From: an uncultured Pseudomonadales bacterium
GTDB lineage: Bacteria > Pseudomonadota > Gammaproteobacteria > Pseudomonadales > Azotimanducaceae
DNA: 64,000 nucleotides
Assembly: GCA_951813515.1 (NCBI GenBank)
Contig: OX638346.1
Coordinates: 1,667,617 to 1,731,616, forward strand
Direction: 5' to 3'
The notes under the pieces are model-generated. The model was not told the DNA's origin, did not search any database, and saw only the letters and a list, made by a program, of their open reading frames with translations. Shown here one piece after another: positions 27,838 to 36,847 of the stretch (the stretch's first letter is position 1; every line of letters starts with the position of its first letter). Position numbers and translations under genes: made by a program.

Positions 27838-28842
27838 CTATGCCGTACGTTGTCCTGCGTTTTCGGCTTCGATCATCTGCAGGACTGTCTCCGTCGGAAA
27901 GCTCCCCATGGGCAGTCCTTCCCTGGCGACGCGATTGCCAAGCCGTTGCAGCACCACGTTCGCCGGTGTCGGTATGCCATTGAGACGACCGAGCTGGACG
28001 ATCTCCCCGTTCAGGAAGTCGGCTTCGATATTGCCGGTACCCCTCTGAACGCTCTGCCAGGAGGAACCCCCGGGCCGTTCATGGCCGGGGATCGAACGTA
28101 GCCGGTGGGTGCTGTTCGCGCGCCCCTCCATGAACGTCCGCATGTCGATCCACTCGATGCCGGCCGTGCGATAGCACGCGTCGGCCTCCTGCCGGAGCAA
28201 CTGCAGCACCTCGCGGGCGTCCTCGCCGCAGACGGGCTGCACGGCATTGCCCAGATTGGCGACGAGCTTGCCGTACTTCTGGCGCATGATCGAGGCGTCC
28301 GCCAGCGAACTGAAGCCGGCATCCGTGATTTCTCCCGCGATGTTCTCGGCGAGCTTGTCGACGCCCGACGGATAGCAGCCGATGTCGAGCATACCGGCGG
28401 GGTTCTCCGAGGAATTGAAGACTTCGCCAGGGTCAAGGTGGACGCCGCCCACCATCACGTTCATGCCGTATACCTGACGGAAACGCCGTAGCGCCATCCG
28501 CTCGTTGGCGACGCCGTTCTGACAGCAGACCACGGGGATTTGGTCTCCGGCGGCAGCATAGAGGTCCGTCAGGGCGCCTTCGGTATGCTGGCTCTTGACG
28601 CACAGGATCACGACATCGCCATCGCGAAAATCGACGCGTTCGGGGTGATCGGCGGCAGGTATGCGAATACGCACATCCTGTATGGGTGTGACGAACCGGA
28701 GCCCCTGTTCCTCGATGGCTCGGTAGTGCGCGCCGCGGGCGATGAGCACGACGTCGTAGCGGCTCTGGAAGAGGCGTGCGCCGATGCTCCCGCCGATACC
28801 GCCGGCACCGTAGATGATGTACCGCCTGGCCTCGCTCAGCAT
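27838..28842 (-). CDS. Ketopantoate reductase family (PanE/ApbA-like) oxidoreductase
   Basis: This 334-residue protein has an N-terminal NAD(P) site (YIIYGAGGIGGSIGARLF) and VVILCVKSQHTEGAL. A C-terminal helical domain contains MRQKYGKLVANLGNAVQP with the family's catalytic lysine region, and IEADFLNGEIVQLGRLNGIP, where Glu and Asn are conserved. True PanE makes pantoate for CoA synthesis. This one is longer than typical PanE and sits among catabolic genes, so it may act on another 2-oxo acid. It is convergent with the GrdB-like gene (25 bp apart). Confidence 0.85.
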   Translation of the reverse strand: MLSEARRYIIYGAGGIGGSIGARLFQSRYDVVLIARGAHYRAIEEQGLRFVTPIQDVRIRIPAADHPERVDFRDGDVVILCVKSQHTEGALTDLYAAAGDQIPVVCCQNGVANERMALRRFRQVYGMNVMVGGVHLDPGEVFNSSENPAGMLDIGCYPSGVDKLAENIAGEITDAGFSSLADASIMRQKYGKLVANLGNAVQPVCGEDAREVLQLLRQEADACYRTAGIEWIDMRTFMEGRANSTHRLRSIPGHERPGGSSWQSVQRGTGNIEADFLNGEIVQLGRLNGIPTPANVVLQRLGNRVAREGLPMGSFPTETVLQMIEAENAGQRTA

Positions 28843-29230
28843 GCGTCCACCCCAATTGTTTCAGGACGATACAATTTGTAACTAATTGATGCCATTGAAA
28901 TTATTCTTCCTTTTTTCGAGCTTTCAAGGGTCGATGAGAGGGTCGGGCTTGGGCGGGAAGCATGCGCCGAACGGCGAAAAATGAAAATAAAATGGATTGT
29001 GAATCGTTAAGCATCTGATGCCCTTGCAGATTTTCTCATGCGCCCCGAAACGGCGCCGAAACCATATTTACTTTCCAAAATTGAGGTGTGAACATGGCAA
29101 CCCTCACCGGCCGGGTTGGACGAACGTGTAACGGTTCCTCGGCAGGGCGGAGCACTCATGCAACCCGGCGGGTGAGGCCAATTCCCACCCTTCCCTATGC
29201 CTCGGAATCGCGTGCGTGGCGGCCTGTTTT
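28843..29230. other. 388-bp intergenic region, locally AT-rich, with an 11-bp palindrome
   Basis: No gene is seen. About 28860-29070 is much richer in A and T than its surroundings. TACAA-T-TTGTA at 28870-28880 is a perfect inverted repeat, 28 bases upstream of the ketopantoate reductase-like start, where an operator could lie. A plus-strand ATG at 29094 only opens an antisense frame over the thiolase gene. No terminator was found for the thiolase gene. Confidence 0.5.
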
Positions 29231-30370
29231 TCAGACCGTTGCCTCCGTACCCATCACGATGCAGCCTGACGCCGCGAACATGCCGCCGACGCCGAGACAA
29301 AGCGAGACTTCGGCGCCGGGAACCTGGGCCGGAGCGGTGCCTCGCATCTGGCGCACGCTCTCCTGGAGCGCGTACATGCCGTACATCCCAGAGTGCATGT
29401 ACGAAAGTCCGCCGCCATTCGTATTGAGGGGTAGCTGTCCTCCAGGGCGCGTGTTGCCGTCGGCGATGAACCCGGCCCCTTCGCCTTTTTGGCAGAAACC
29501 GAGATCCTCGAGCCCATAGATCGGCAGGTGCGCGAAAGCGTCGTAGACCATGAGGTGGTCGACATCGTCGTGGCTGATGCCGGCGTCCCGAATGGCTTCG
29601 GAACCGGCTACGCGGAATGCCCGCGAGGAGCACAGGTCCTGCATCTGGCTGATCATGGGACTCTCGGCGCTTTCGCCGGTGCCGAGGATGTGCACGGGGT
29701 TCTGCGGAAAGTCCTTCGCCCGTTCCGCTCGGGTCAGGATCAGCGCCCCGCCGCCGTCCGTAACGAGGCAGCATTCGAGCAGGTGGAACGGGTAGGCGAT
29801 CAGGCGCGATGCCATCACGTCGTCGACGGTGATCGGATCGCGGAAGGACGCCCGGGGATTGCGCCCGGCCCACTCGCGCTGAACGACGGACACGGTTGCG
29901 AGTTGTTCATGGGTCAGCCCGTACTCTTTCATGTAGCGCAGGACGGGGATGGTGAACATCGTCGTCGGTCCCATGGCGCCGTAGGGGTTTTCGAACTGCT
30001 GCGCCAGCCCCGCAGTCCCCGCGCCACGACCGCCCCTGCCAACCTGAGAACGTCCGCTTTCGCCGTGCGTGATCAGGACGGTCTCTGCCTGGCCGGACTG
30101 AATCGCTGCCACCGCGTGCCGCACGTGGATCATGAAGGAGCAACCGCCCACGCTCGTGCCGTCGACCCAGCGTGGCGTGATGCCGAGGTAGTGGACGATC
30201 TCGACGGGGGTTGAGCCGGCGGTGGCCACGCCGTCGATATCTTTTGCCGTCAATCCGGTGTCGGCAAACGCATTGAGAGCGGCGTCGGCATGCAGTTGTA
30301 GTTGGCTCGCGTCCGGAATACGTCCAAGTTCGGTGGTTTCCGCCGCACCGACGATAGCTACGCCGGTCAT
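29231..30370 (-). CDS. SCP2/SCPx-type thiolase (acetyl-CoA acetyltransferase-like)
   Basis: This 379-residue protein has the lipid-transfer thiolase layout: MTGVAIVGAAETTELGR, the nucleophile-region Cys in TSVGGCSFMIHVR, GEGAGFIADGNTRPGGQLP, and the C-terminal MHSGMYGMYALQESVRQMRG with a catalytic His. Such enzymes cleave or form beta-keto or hydroxyacyl-CoA bonds in steroid side-chain, fatty acid or acyl-CoA degradation. Its start overlaps the stop of the DUF35 gene by 4 bp. Thiolase-DUF35 pairs commonly form a complex in which the OB-fold protein binds CoA. Confidence 0.92.
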   Translation of the reverse strand: MTGVAIVGAAETTELGRIPDASQLQLHADAALNAFADTGLTAKDIDGVATAGSTPVEIVHYLGITPRWVDGTSVGGCSFMIHVRHAVAAIQSGQAETVLITHGESGRSQVGRGGRGAGTAGLAQQFENPYGAMGPTTMFTIPVLRYMKEYGLTHEQLATVSVVQREWAGRNPRASFRDPITVDDVMASRLIAYPFHLLECCLVTDGGGALILTRAERAKDFPQNPVHILGTGESAESPMISQMQDLCSSRAFRVAGSEAIRDAGISHDDVDHLMVYDAFAHLPIYGLEDLGFCQKGEGAGFIADGNTRPGGQLPLNTNGGGLSYMHSGMYGMYALQESVRQMRGTAPAQVPGAEVSLCLGVGGMFAASGCIVMGTEATV

Positions 30371-30786
30371 GTCGATTCCTCCACAGGCCTGAACAGGGGC
30401 ACCGAGATGTCATCGTTTTGGCGTTCAAAAACGACCGTGAGCGGCATGTCGAGCACCAGCGCTTCCGGCGTCTGCTCACATTCGACGATGTTCGACATCA
30501 TGGTCGGCCCCTCTTCGAGCTTGACCAGCGCGATGCAATAGGGACCGTCGAATGACGCGTGTCGCCTGTGGTTGATGACGTAGCTGAGGAGCGTCCCGCG
30601 ACCGCTGGCGGTGAACACTTCCACCCGCTTCGACCCGCATTCGGGGCAGAACGGGCGCGGGGGAAAGTAGGTGTGGTCGCAGTCGAGACATCGCTGCAAC
30701 CTGAGTTCGCCGTCTCGGGTGCCATCCCAGAAGTGCTGTGTCTCCGGCGTCGGCGTTGGCAGCGGACGTGGTTGTAAATCGGCCAA
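30367..30786 (-). CDS. DUF35 OB-fold protein with N-terminal zinc ribbon
   Basis: This 139-residue protein has a rubredoxin-like zinc ribbon (LQRCLDCDHTYFPPRPFCPECG, four Cys) followed by an OB-fold (GRGTLLSYVINHR, YCIALVKLEEGP). It is the standard partner of SCP2-type thiolases, binding acyl-CoA at the complex interface. Stop and thiolase start overlap (ATGA), which supports equal expression. About 120 bp without a gene separates it from the cupin array on the same strand. Confidence 0.93.
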   Translation of the reverse strand: MADLQPRPLPTPTPETQHFWDGTRDGELRLQRCLDCDHTYFPPRPFCPECGSKRVEVFTASGRGTLLSYVINHRRHASFDGPYCIALVKLEEGPTMMSNIVECEQTPEALVLDMPLTVVFERQNDDISVPLFRPVEEST

Positions 30787-30906
30787 TGTAGTCTCTCCGG
30801 TTGTATCGGGGGCTGAAGCGACTCCGTGCTTTGCTGCGCGACTCGCTCCCCCGTCGGGTGGGTCCGAAAGTATCTTACGCGGGAGGCGGGAGAGGCAAGC
30901 GCGAGC

Positions 30907-31578
30907 CTATTCGGGCGCGGCGTCCACCTCCGCCTGGCGCAACGCCGTGTCGCCGATCCGCTCCGGCACTTCCCACTCGTGCCGGTGTGCCTTGCCGCCG
31001 TCGATGAGCTGCTGGATCGAATCCAGGGATTGCTCCTCGAGCCTTAGGCCGGGGGCGTTCGGGTCGCGGCGGTCAGCGTGAAATTCGAGCACCTCGGCAC
31101 CCGCGGGACCGGCCTTGAACTTGTATGGCATGCCGTTCGGCAGGAACATGACCGAGCCTGCCCGCAGTTTGCGCCGGCCCATGACGATCTCGCCAGCGAT
31201 CACATAGTAGAGGCAGTCCCCGGAACCGGGATGACTGTGGCGAAACAGCGGAAAATTGGCCCCGAACCACACGTGGGACAAACGCATCCCGTTGGGCGAC
31301 TCGTCCTGGCCGAATAACCGCGTGGAAGTAATTCCCCCGGACAGTGCTTCGGCCATCTCGAGGATCTTCTCCTGTACAGGCTCCTCGCCGTATTTCTCCG
31401 CCAGGGCGCTGTGCTCGAAGATCTGGAGAGTGCGGGTGTCGTCCGGGGTGCCGCGGGAGGATGGCGTCGTGATGGTGGGGTTGGCGCATATCTCGAATGG
31501 GCCGCGTTCGGAAACAAATCGCCTTCTGGCCGTTGTTTGGCGTGGTTGTTCGTCGACCTGCTGTTGTGGTTCGGCCAT
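30907..31578 (-). CDS. Cupin-fold protein, array member 4
   Basis: This 223-residue protein is one of four tandem paralogues. Shared blocks are the N-terminal RRRFVSERGPFEICANPTI, a central cupin barrel (FRHSHPGSGDCLYYVIAGEI, then AGSVMFLPNGMPYKFKAG), and the C-terminal HRHEWEVPERIGDTALRQAE. The HxH of cupin motif 1 is present, but the Glu position is Asp and the motif 2 His is Tyr, so metal binding may be incomplete. Start 31578 (MAEPQQQ) is chosen because all four copies begin MAE. No signal peptide is seen. The family has no function I can name. Confidence 0.85.
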   Translation of the reverse strand: MAEPQQQVDEQPRQTTARRRFVSERGPFEICANPTITTPSSRGTPDDTRTLQIFEHSALAEKYGEEPVQEKILEMAEALSGGITSTRLFGQDESPNGMRLSHVWFGANFPLFRHSHPGSGDCLYYVIAGEIVMGRRKLRAGSVMFLPNGMPYKFKAGPAGAEVLEFHADRRDPNAPGLRLEEQSLDSIQQLIDGGKAHRHEWEVPERIGDTALRQAEVDAAPE

Positions 31579-31687
31579 GGCGGATCCCCGATGGTTCACA
31601 TGGACAAGAGCATATTAACGCGACCGGCAACCGGTGGTCTGACGCCGTAACGAACTAGGCCTCGCAAGCCGAAGCTGAGAGTCCCGA

Positions 31688-32371
31688 CTATTTGGTCCGG
31701 GCGTCGACCTCCGCCTGGCGCATGGCGGTATCGCCGATTCTCTCGGGCACTTCCCATTCGTGCTGGTGTGTCTTCCCCTCGTCGATGAGCTGTTGGACCG
31801 AGTCCAAGGAGTGCTCCTCCAGCTTCAGACCCGGGGCGTTCGGATCGCCGCCGCCGGCTCGAAATTCGAGCACCTCGACTCCGGCGGGGCCTGCCTTGAA
31901 CTTGTACGGCATGCCGTTCGGCAGGAACATGACGGAACCGGCCCTCAACCTGCGCCGACCGAGGACGAGTTCGCCGGCGACCACGTAGTAGAGGCAGTCC
32001 CCGGCCTTGGGGTGGCTGTGGCGAAACAGCGGGTAGTGCGGCCCGAACCAGACGTGGACCAGGACCATGCCGTTGGGCGAATCTTCCTGGCCGAACAACC
32101 GCGTCGAAGCGATGCCGGGCCATAGCGTCCTGACCATTTCAATCATCTTCTGCCGGGCTGGCTCTTCTCCGCACTTTTCCGCCAGCTCGCTGTATTCGAA
32201 GACACGGGCGCCGTACTCGTCGTCAATCTCCTCGGCCGGGCGGGGTGGATTGATGGTGGGGTTGGCGGCAATCTCGAACGGTCCGCGCTCGGAAACGTAC
32301 CGTGGTCTTCGTGGTTTCCGAACGGGTTCGCGGCGGTCCTGTTCTTCCAGGCGTTCGTGTGACTCTGCCAT
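31688..32371 (-). CDS. Cupin-fold protein, array member 3
   Basis: This 227-residue paralogue (MAESHERLEEQ start) has the blocks RYVSERGPFEIAANPTINPP, FRHSHPKAGDCLYYVVAGEL and HQHEWEVPERIGDTAMRQAE. It differs most from the others between residues 45 and 90 (EEIDDEYGARVFEYSELAEK). The upstream in-frame stretch to 32662 lies over member 2 and is noncoding, so ATG 32371 is used. That places its start one base before the stop region of member 2. Like its sisters it has HxH but Tyr in place of the second-motif His. Confidence 0.85.
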   Translation of the reverse strand: MAESHERLEEQDRREPVRKPRRPRYVSERGPFEIAANPTINPPRPAEEIDDEYGARVFEYSELAEKCGEEPARQKMIEMVRTLWPGIASTRLFGQEDSPNGMVLVHVWFGPHYPLFRHSHPKAGDCLYYVVAGELVLGRRRLRAGSVMFLPNGMPYKFKAGPAGVEVLEFRAGGGDPNAPGLKLEEHSLDSVQQLIDEGKTHQHEWEVPERIGDTAMRQAEVDARTK

Positions 32372-32372
32372 G

Positions 32373-33050
32373 CTATTCCGTTCTCCCATCCACCTTTGCC
32401 TGGCGAATTGCCGTGTCGCCGCACCGCTCGGGAGCTTCCCACTCGTGCTGGTGCGCCTTGCCCGCGTCGATGATCTGCTGGATCGCTTCGAGAGAGTCCT
32501 CCGCAAGTTTGACGAGAGGAGCATTCTTGTCGCCTTCGCCATCGGCTCGATACTCGAGCACTTCGGCGCCTGCGGGTCCCGCCCTGAACTTGTACGGCAT
32601 CCCCTCCGGCAGGAATATGACGGAGCCAGCCCCCAGTCTGCGCGAACCCAGGTAGATTTCACCGGCGACCACGCAGTAGAGGCAGTCCCCGAACTTCGGA
32701 TGACTATGGCGGGATAGCTGGTAATTGGCCCCCATCCAGACGTGGGACAGGCGCATGCCGTTGGGCGCGTCCTGTTCGAACAATCGTGTCGAAGTGATGC
32801 CTCCCGCCGTTGCGTGCGCCATCTCGATCATCTTTTCGTGGCCCGCCTCGCCGTATTTCTCGGCCAGGGGGCTTTGCTCGTAGTTTTCGAGCACACGCGC
32901 CCTGTCGACGGTGCCGCGCACCCGGGGTCGGTTGAGGGTCGGGTTGGCGCGTATCTCGAACGGGCCGCGTTCGGAGATGTAGCGTTTGCGCGGTTCCCGG
33001 ATGGAATTCGTGCGAGGTTGCTCTACGGGTTGTTCTTGCGGTTCAGCCAT
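32373..33050 (-). CDS. Cupin-fold protein, array member 2
   Basis: This 225-residue paralogue contains KRYISERGPFEIRANPTLNR, LSRHSHPKFGDCLYCVVAGE, FLPEGMPYKFRAGPAG and HQHEWEAPERCGDTAIRQAK. It is the most diverged copy: CLYC replaces CLYY, and the charged linker before the C-terminal helix is different (GEGDKNAPLVKLAEDS). It carries the same partial cupin ligand set. It is 1 bp from the start of member 3 and 95 bp from member 1, so one transcript is likely. Confidence 0.85.
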   Translation of the reverse strand: MAEPQEQPVEQPRTNSIREPRKRYISERGPFEIRANPTLNRPRVRGTVDRARVLENYEQSPLAEKYGEAGHEKMIEMAHATAGGITSTRLFEQDAPNGMRLSHVWMGANYQLSRHSHPKFGDCLYCVVAGEIYLGSRRLGAGSVIFLPEGMPYKFRAGPAGAEVLEYRADGEGDKNAPLVKLAEDSLEAIQQIIDAGKAHQHEWEAPERCGDTAIRQAKVDGRTE

Positions 33051-33145
33051 GGGAGTAGCCGTTTGTTCCTACGCGTATGAGCATAGTCGCGACGACGGCG
33101 ACCGGCAATCGGCGGGCTTGCGCGGGGAAGACGGTCTTCGAGGCG

Positions 33146-33820
33146 CTACTCGTCGTCGGCCTGCGCATCCACCTCCGCCTGGCGCAACGCCGTATCGCCG
33201 ATTCTCTCGGGCACTACCCATTCGTGCCGGTGTGCCTTCCCTTCGTCGATGAGATGCTGAAGCGATTCCAGGGAGTGCTCCTCGAGCTTCAGGCCGGGGG
33301 CGTTCGGATCGCCGCCGCCGGCTCGAAATTCGAGCACTTCGGCGCCCGCGGGCCCGGCCCTGAACTTGTACGGCATGCCGCTCGGCAGGAAGACCACGGA
33401 ACCGGCTCGCAGTTTGCGCCGACCGAGGGAGACTTCGCCCGCGACCACGTAGTAGAGGCAGTCCCCGCCCCGAGGATGACCATGGCGATAGATAAGGAAA
33501 TTGGCCCCCATCCACACGTGGGACAGGGTCATGCCGCCTGGTGTGTCACGCTGGGCGAACAACGAGGTCGAGGTGAGACCCCCCGCCAATGCCTTGTGCA
33601 TCTCGATGATCTTCTCCCGGACGGGCGCCTCTCCGTACTTCTCGGCCAGGTCGCTGTGTTCGAAGATCTGCAGCGCGCGGGATTCGTTCGTCGTGCCCTT
33701 CGGGCGAGGTTGATTGATCTCGGGATTGGCGCGTATCTCGAATGGCCCGCGTTCGGAAACGTAGCGTCTGCGCGTCTGTTTCTGCGGTTGTTCCTCGACG
33801 CGCTGCTGTGGTTCGGCCAT
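33146..33820 (-). CDS. Cupin-fold protein, array member 1
   Basis: This 224-residue paralogue starts MAEPQQRVEEQPQKQ and contains RRYVSERGPFEIRANPEINQ, YRHGHPRGGDCLYYVVAGEV, FLPSGMPYKFRAGPAG and HRHEWVVPERIGDTALRQAE. It ends in an acidic QADDE tail. An upstream in-frame extension to 33928 has no family similarity. It is the first cupin after cysQ (65 bp gap) and probably the founder of the polycistron. N- and C-terminal blocks outside the barrel are conserved in all four copies, which suggests a shared partner or oligomer interface. Confidence 0.85.
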   Translation of the reverse strand: MAEPQQRVEEQPQKQTRRRYVSERGPFEIRANPEINQPRPKGTTNESRALQIFEHSDLAEKYGEAPVREKIIEMHKALAGGLTSTSLFAQRDTPGGMTLSHVWMGANFLIYRHGHPRGGDCLYYVVAGEVSLGRRKLRAGSVVFLPSGMPYKFRAGPAGAEVLEFRAGGGDPNAPGLKLEEHSLESLQHLIDEGKAHRHEWVVPERIGDTALRQAEVDAQADDE

Positions 33821-33885
33821 GTTGGATCTCCCCAGATCTTCCCCAGGAGATGAGCATAGTCGCGAGGGTGGCGACTCGCCAGTGG

Positions 33886-34707
33886 TCAGTCGGGGCGGAC
33901 TTCTGCGGGAGGCAAACGCTCGGCCCATGGGAAAGACGGATCGCCGACGCAGAAAAAGTCCGGATTCAGAAGTGACGCCTTGGTGTTGTACGCGAGTTCA
34001 GAGCCGTCGAAACGCAGTACGGCGCCGCCGGCGGCGGTCAGCACGGCCTGAGCGGCCCCGGTATCCCACTCGGACGTGGGGCCCAGGCGCGGATAGAAGT
34101 CCGCCAGACCCTCGGCGAGCATGCAGAACTTGAGAGAACTGCCGACAGACTGTAGGTCGACCCGGCCGAAGGCGGCCCGCAGCGCGTCCAGGTATCGCTC
34201 CAGCTGGCCACTTCCGTGGCTGCGGCTTGCGACGACCGTTAACCCTTGCGCTTGTGAAACGGGGCGGGTCGCGAGCGCGTCGCGGCCGTCCCGCGTCGTC
34301 TTGTAGGCGATTCCCGAGGTCACATCGCCGAAGAACACCTCTTCGCGCACGGGCACGCCGACCACGCCCAGCGCAGGCCGGTTGGCATCGATCAGCGCGA
34401 TATTCACCGTGAAATCGCCGTTTCGGTTTACAAACTCCCTGGTGCCGTCGAGGGGATCTACCAGCCAGTATCGATCCCAGGTCCGGCGCACCTCGAAAAC
34501 CGCAGGTTCGGACTCTTCCGAGATGATGGGCAGATCCGGCGTCATGCGGCGCAGGCCATCGACGATGATGTGGTGGGCGCGAAGGTCAGCGACGGTGAGC
34601 GGCGACGCGTCCTCCTTCCTCTGGACTTCGAATTCGCCCGCGTAGACCTCCATGATCGCGGCGCCCGCGCGGCGCGCGAGGTCGATCAATGCGTCGTCGA
34701 GGTTCAT
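33886..34707 (-). CDS. cysQ: 3'(2'),5'-bisphosphate nucleotidase
   Basis: This 273-residue member of the inositol-monophosphatase fold hydrolyses PAP to AMP, clearing the by-product of PAPS use. Mg2+ ligands are seen in PIISEESEP and WLVDPLDGTREFVNRNGDFT, and the second site in SEWDTGAAQAVLTAAGG. ATG 34707 is chosen over an upstream frame because it gives the normal CysQ start (MNLDDALIDLARRAG). It lies 2 bp downstream of the amidohydrolase gene and upstream of the cupin array. With cysD and cysNC it completes the activation and recycling part of sulfate assimilation in this window. Confidence 0.93.
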   Translation of the reverse strand: MNLDDALIDLARRAGAAIMEVYAGEFEVQRKEDASPLTVADLRAHHIIVDGLRRMTPDLPIISEESEPAVFEVRRTWDRYWLVDPLDGTREFVNRNGDFTVNIALIDANRPALGVVGVPVREEVFFGDVTSGIAYKTTRDGRDALATRPVSQAQGLTVVASRSHGSGQLERYLDALRAAFGRVDLQSVGSSLKFCMLAEGLADFYPRLGPTSEWDTGAAQAVLTAAGGAVLRFDGSELAYNTKASLLNPDFFCVGDPSFPWAERLPPAEVRPD

Positions 34708-34709
34708 GG

Positions 34710-36131
34710 CTACTGGTTCATCCACTGTTCGGGCCGGCGAACTTCGCCACCCTTGATCACCCATTCAAGCTCTTCGAGCATCGAAAGATCTTCGAGCGGG
34801 TTGCCACGCACGACGAGCAGGTCGGCCTGCTTTCCGACTTCGATGGAACCTACGATGTCGTCGATACCCATCATCTCTGCCGGCGTCAATGTTGCGGATC
34901 GCAGCACCTCGGTAGTGGTCATGCCGGCTTCGACCATCAGTTCCATTTCCCGGAGTGTGGACGGTCCATGGAAAAGGTTCACGAAATGGGGCCAGGAACC
35001 GCTGTCCGTACCCGCAACGATGGGTATACCCGCTTCGTGGTGCGCCATGAGGATGCCCTGCAGGCGCGCCATCTCCCTGGCGATCCGCTCCTCGGAAAAG
35101 TACCAGTCGCCGAACCAGCTCGCGACCCACTCCGGCGAGAAGGGACTTACCGCGAGGACAAACGTCGTGAGAAATGCATCCCAGGCCTCCGCGTCTCGGG
35201 CGGTCTCGAGTTCGATCGCCGGCACGGTCAGGCGCACGCGCGGCGTATCCAGTCGTTCCGGACGATGGCGCGTGGAGAGTACGTCGAGAACGGACAGGGT
35301 GGTGATGACGTAAAGGCCCTGGTCTCTCGTTCTTTGCAGAATTTCAGGGCTCGGCATTTCAAGGACCAGGTGGGTCAACGCGTGCGCATCCAGTTCCAGC
35401 GCGATGTCGACCCCGCGATCGTCGGAAACGTGCACGTAGATCGGTCTGCCATGCGAATGGGCCCGTTGCTTGATCACGTTGCGCATCTGGGGCGTATGCG
35501 TGTCGAAGACGTCTATGGGCCCGCCGAAACCGAACGCGACAGCGACTTTGACACCGACGAGATCGGCGATGCCGGCGTACTCTCGGTATAGCGCGTCGAC
35601 ATCGGCCGGCGTCGCCGACGCTCGCCATCGGGGTCCCCAATAGTCGGACAACAGGTCGCCATCCATGTACCCGCCCGGGTTATGGAAGGTCGGGCCCAGC
35701 GCCATGACCCTGGGGCCAATGCCGCCGTTGGCCAGATGTTGACGAATCTCACGCAGCGCGCTGGAGGCGATGGCGGCGTCGAGCACCGTGGTGACGCCGT
35801 TGGCCACATAAGCGCGCAGGTGATGGTGCATAAGCGACCTGCGGGTCTGCGCGTTGTCTTTCCTGAATACGGCACCCGGTACGCTTTGCAGGTGAACGTG
35901 GCTATCAATGAGTCCCGGTATGACGAAAGCGTCCTGGACGTCCAGTATTCGCGCATCGCCAGGTGCGGACTCACCAAGCGAGACGATTTCGCCGTGTCGG
36001 ACATTGATCGAAGTGTGGCGCGCTGCGGCACCCGTGCCGTCGATCAGATTGGCGTTGATGATGGCAAGGTCCTCTCCAGGGGATGCCGTCGTTGCGAAGC
36101 ACGCAAGACAGACCACCGCTAACCGGCGCAT
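34710..36131 (-). CDS. Secreted amidohydrolase-family protein
   Basis: This 473-residue protein has a signal peptide (MRRLAVVCLACFATTASPGE) and a metal-dependent hydrolase barrel. IIDG-type N-terminal beta-sandwich sequence (INANLIDGTGAAARHTSIN) precedes the HxH in DSHVHL. A possible bridging Lys is in VGVKVAVAFG. Later His residues are in YVHVSDD and ALTHLVLEM, the Asp in AGTDSG, and the closing sandwich ends GKQADLLVVRGNPLEDL. Relatives include imidazolonepropionase-like and prolidase-like secreted enzymes. Which bond it cuts is not clear. It is divergent from yrfG (62 bp) and runs into cysQ. Confidence 0.88.
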   Translation of the reverse strand: MRRLAVVCLACFATTASPGEDLAIINANLIDGTGAAARHTSINVRHGEIVSLGESAPGDARILDVQDAFVIPGLIDSHVHLQSVPGAVFRKDNAQTRRSLMHHHLRAYVANGVTTVLDAAIASSALREIRQHLANGGIGPRVMALGPTFHNPGGYMDGDLLSDYWGPRWRASATPADVDALYREYAGIADLVGVKVAVAFGFGGPIDVFDTHTPQMRNVIKQRAHSHGRPIYVHVSDDRGVDIALELDAHALTHLVLEMPSPEILQRTRDQGLYVITTLSVLDVLSTRHRPERLDTPRVRLTVPAIELETARDAEAWDAFLTTFVLAVSPFSPEWVASWFGDWYFSEERIAREMARLQGILMAHHEAGIPIVAGTDSGSWPHFVNLFHGPSTLREMELMVEAGMTTTEVLRSATLTPAEMMGIDDIVGSIEVGKQADLLVVRGNPLEDLSMLEELEWVIKGGEVRRPEQWMNQ

Positions 36132-36193
36132 TTGTTCAGACTCCCATGGATGCTTGATGGGCGACCCCCGGGAAAATCCTATACCATCCATGA

Positions 36194-36847
36194 ATGGTTG
36201 AGTGGCCGGAAGTAGATACCGTCCTGCTGGACATGGACGGTACCCTCATCGACCTTTACTTCGACAATTTCCTGTGGAACGAGCGGCTGCCCGAGATGGT
36301 GGCGGGGACGCGCGGCATTGGCGTGGCGGCCGCGCGCGAACACCTGTATGCGCACATGCGCGGTGTGCCGCGCTCGCTCGACTATTACTCTCTGGATTAC
36401 TGGTCCAGGTACTCGCGGCTCGACATCGTCGCATTGCACCGGGAACTCTCGCACCTGATCGAGTACCGCGCCAATGCCTCGCGATTTCTGCGCGCGGTCC
36501 GGGCATCGGGTCGGCGTGCCGTCCTCGTCACCAACGCGCATCCCAAGAGCCTGGCAGTGAAGGACGCCCGGCTCGGCCTCACCGCCGAACTGGATGACCA
36601 ATATTCGGCGCACGCGTTCGGCCACCCGAAGCAGTACGGAGAGTTCTGGTCGACGTTGAGCCAGCACGACCCGTACGATCCAGCGCGTACGTTGTTCATC
36701 GACGACGACGCGGATGTGCTGGCGGCGGCGCGGGAAAGCGGTGTCAGCCAGGTGCTTTGCGTGGCGCAACCGGACTCCCGGGCGCCAAAGCGCTCGGCGC
36801 TGCGGTATCCGGCACTGGACGACTTCCAGGAGATCATGACGTTTTGA
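36194..36847 (+). CDS. yrfG: HAD-family GMP/IMP nucleotidase, YrfG-like
   Basis: This 217-residue HAD hydrolase has motif I DMDGTLID, motif II VLVTNAHPKSL, the motif III Lys (HPKQYGEFW) and motif IV LFIDDDADVLAAA. E. coli YrfG dephosphorylates GMP and IMP and is encoded directly before hslR, exactly as here. The stop overlaps the TTG start of hslR. Confidence 0.9.
   Translation: MVEWPEVDTVLLDMDGTLIDLYFDNFLWNERLPEMVAGTRGIGVAAAREHLYAHMRGVPRSLDYYSLDYWSRYSRLDIVALHRELSHLIEYRANASRFLRAVRASGRRAVLVTNAHPKSLAVKDARLGLTAELDDQYSAHAFGHPKQYGEFWSTLSQHDPYDPARTLFIDDDADVLAAARESGVSQVLCVAQPDSRAPKRSALRYPALDDFQEIMTF

Noticed and set aside
29007..29873. Minus-strand 288-codon frame overlapping the thiolase gene
   Set aside because: It lies in a different frame over the thiolase 3' half and has an Arg/Pro-rich shadow composition.
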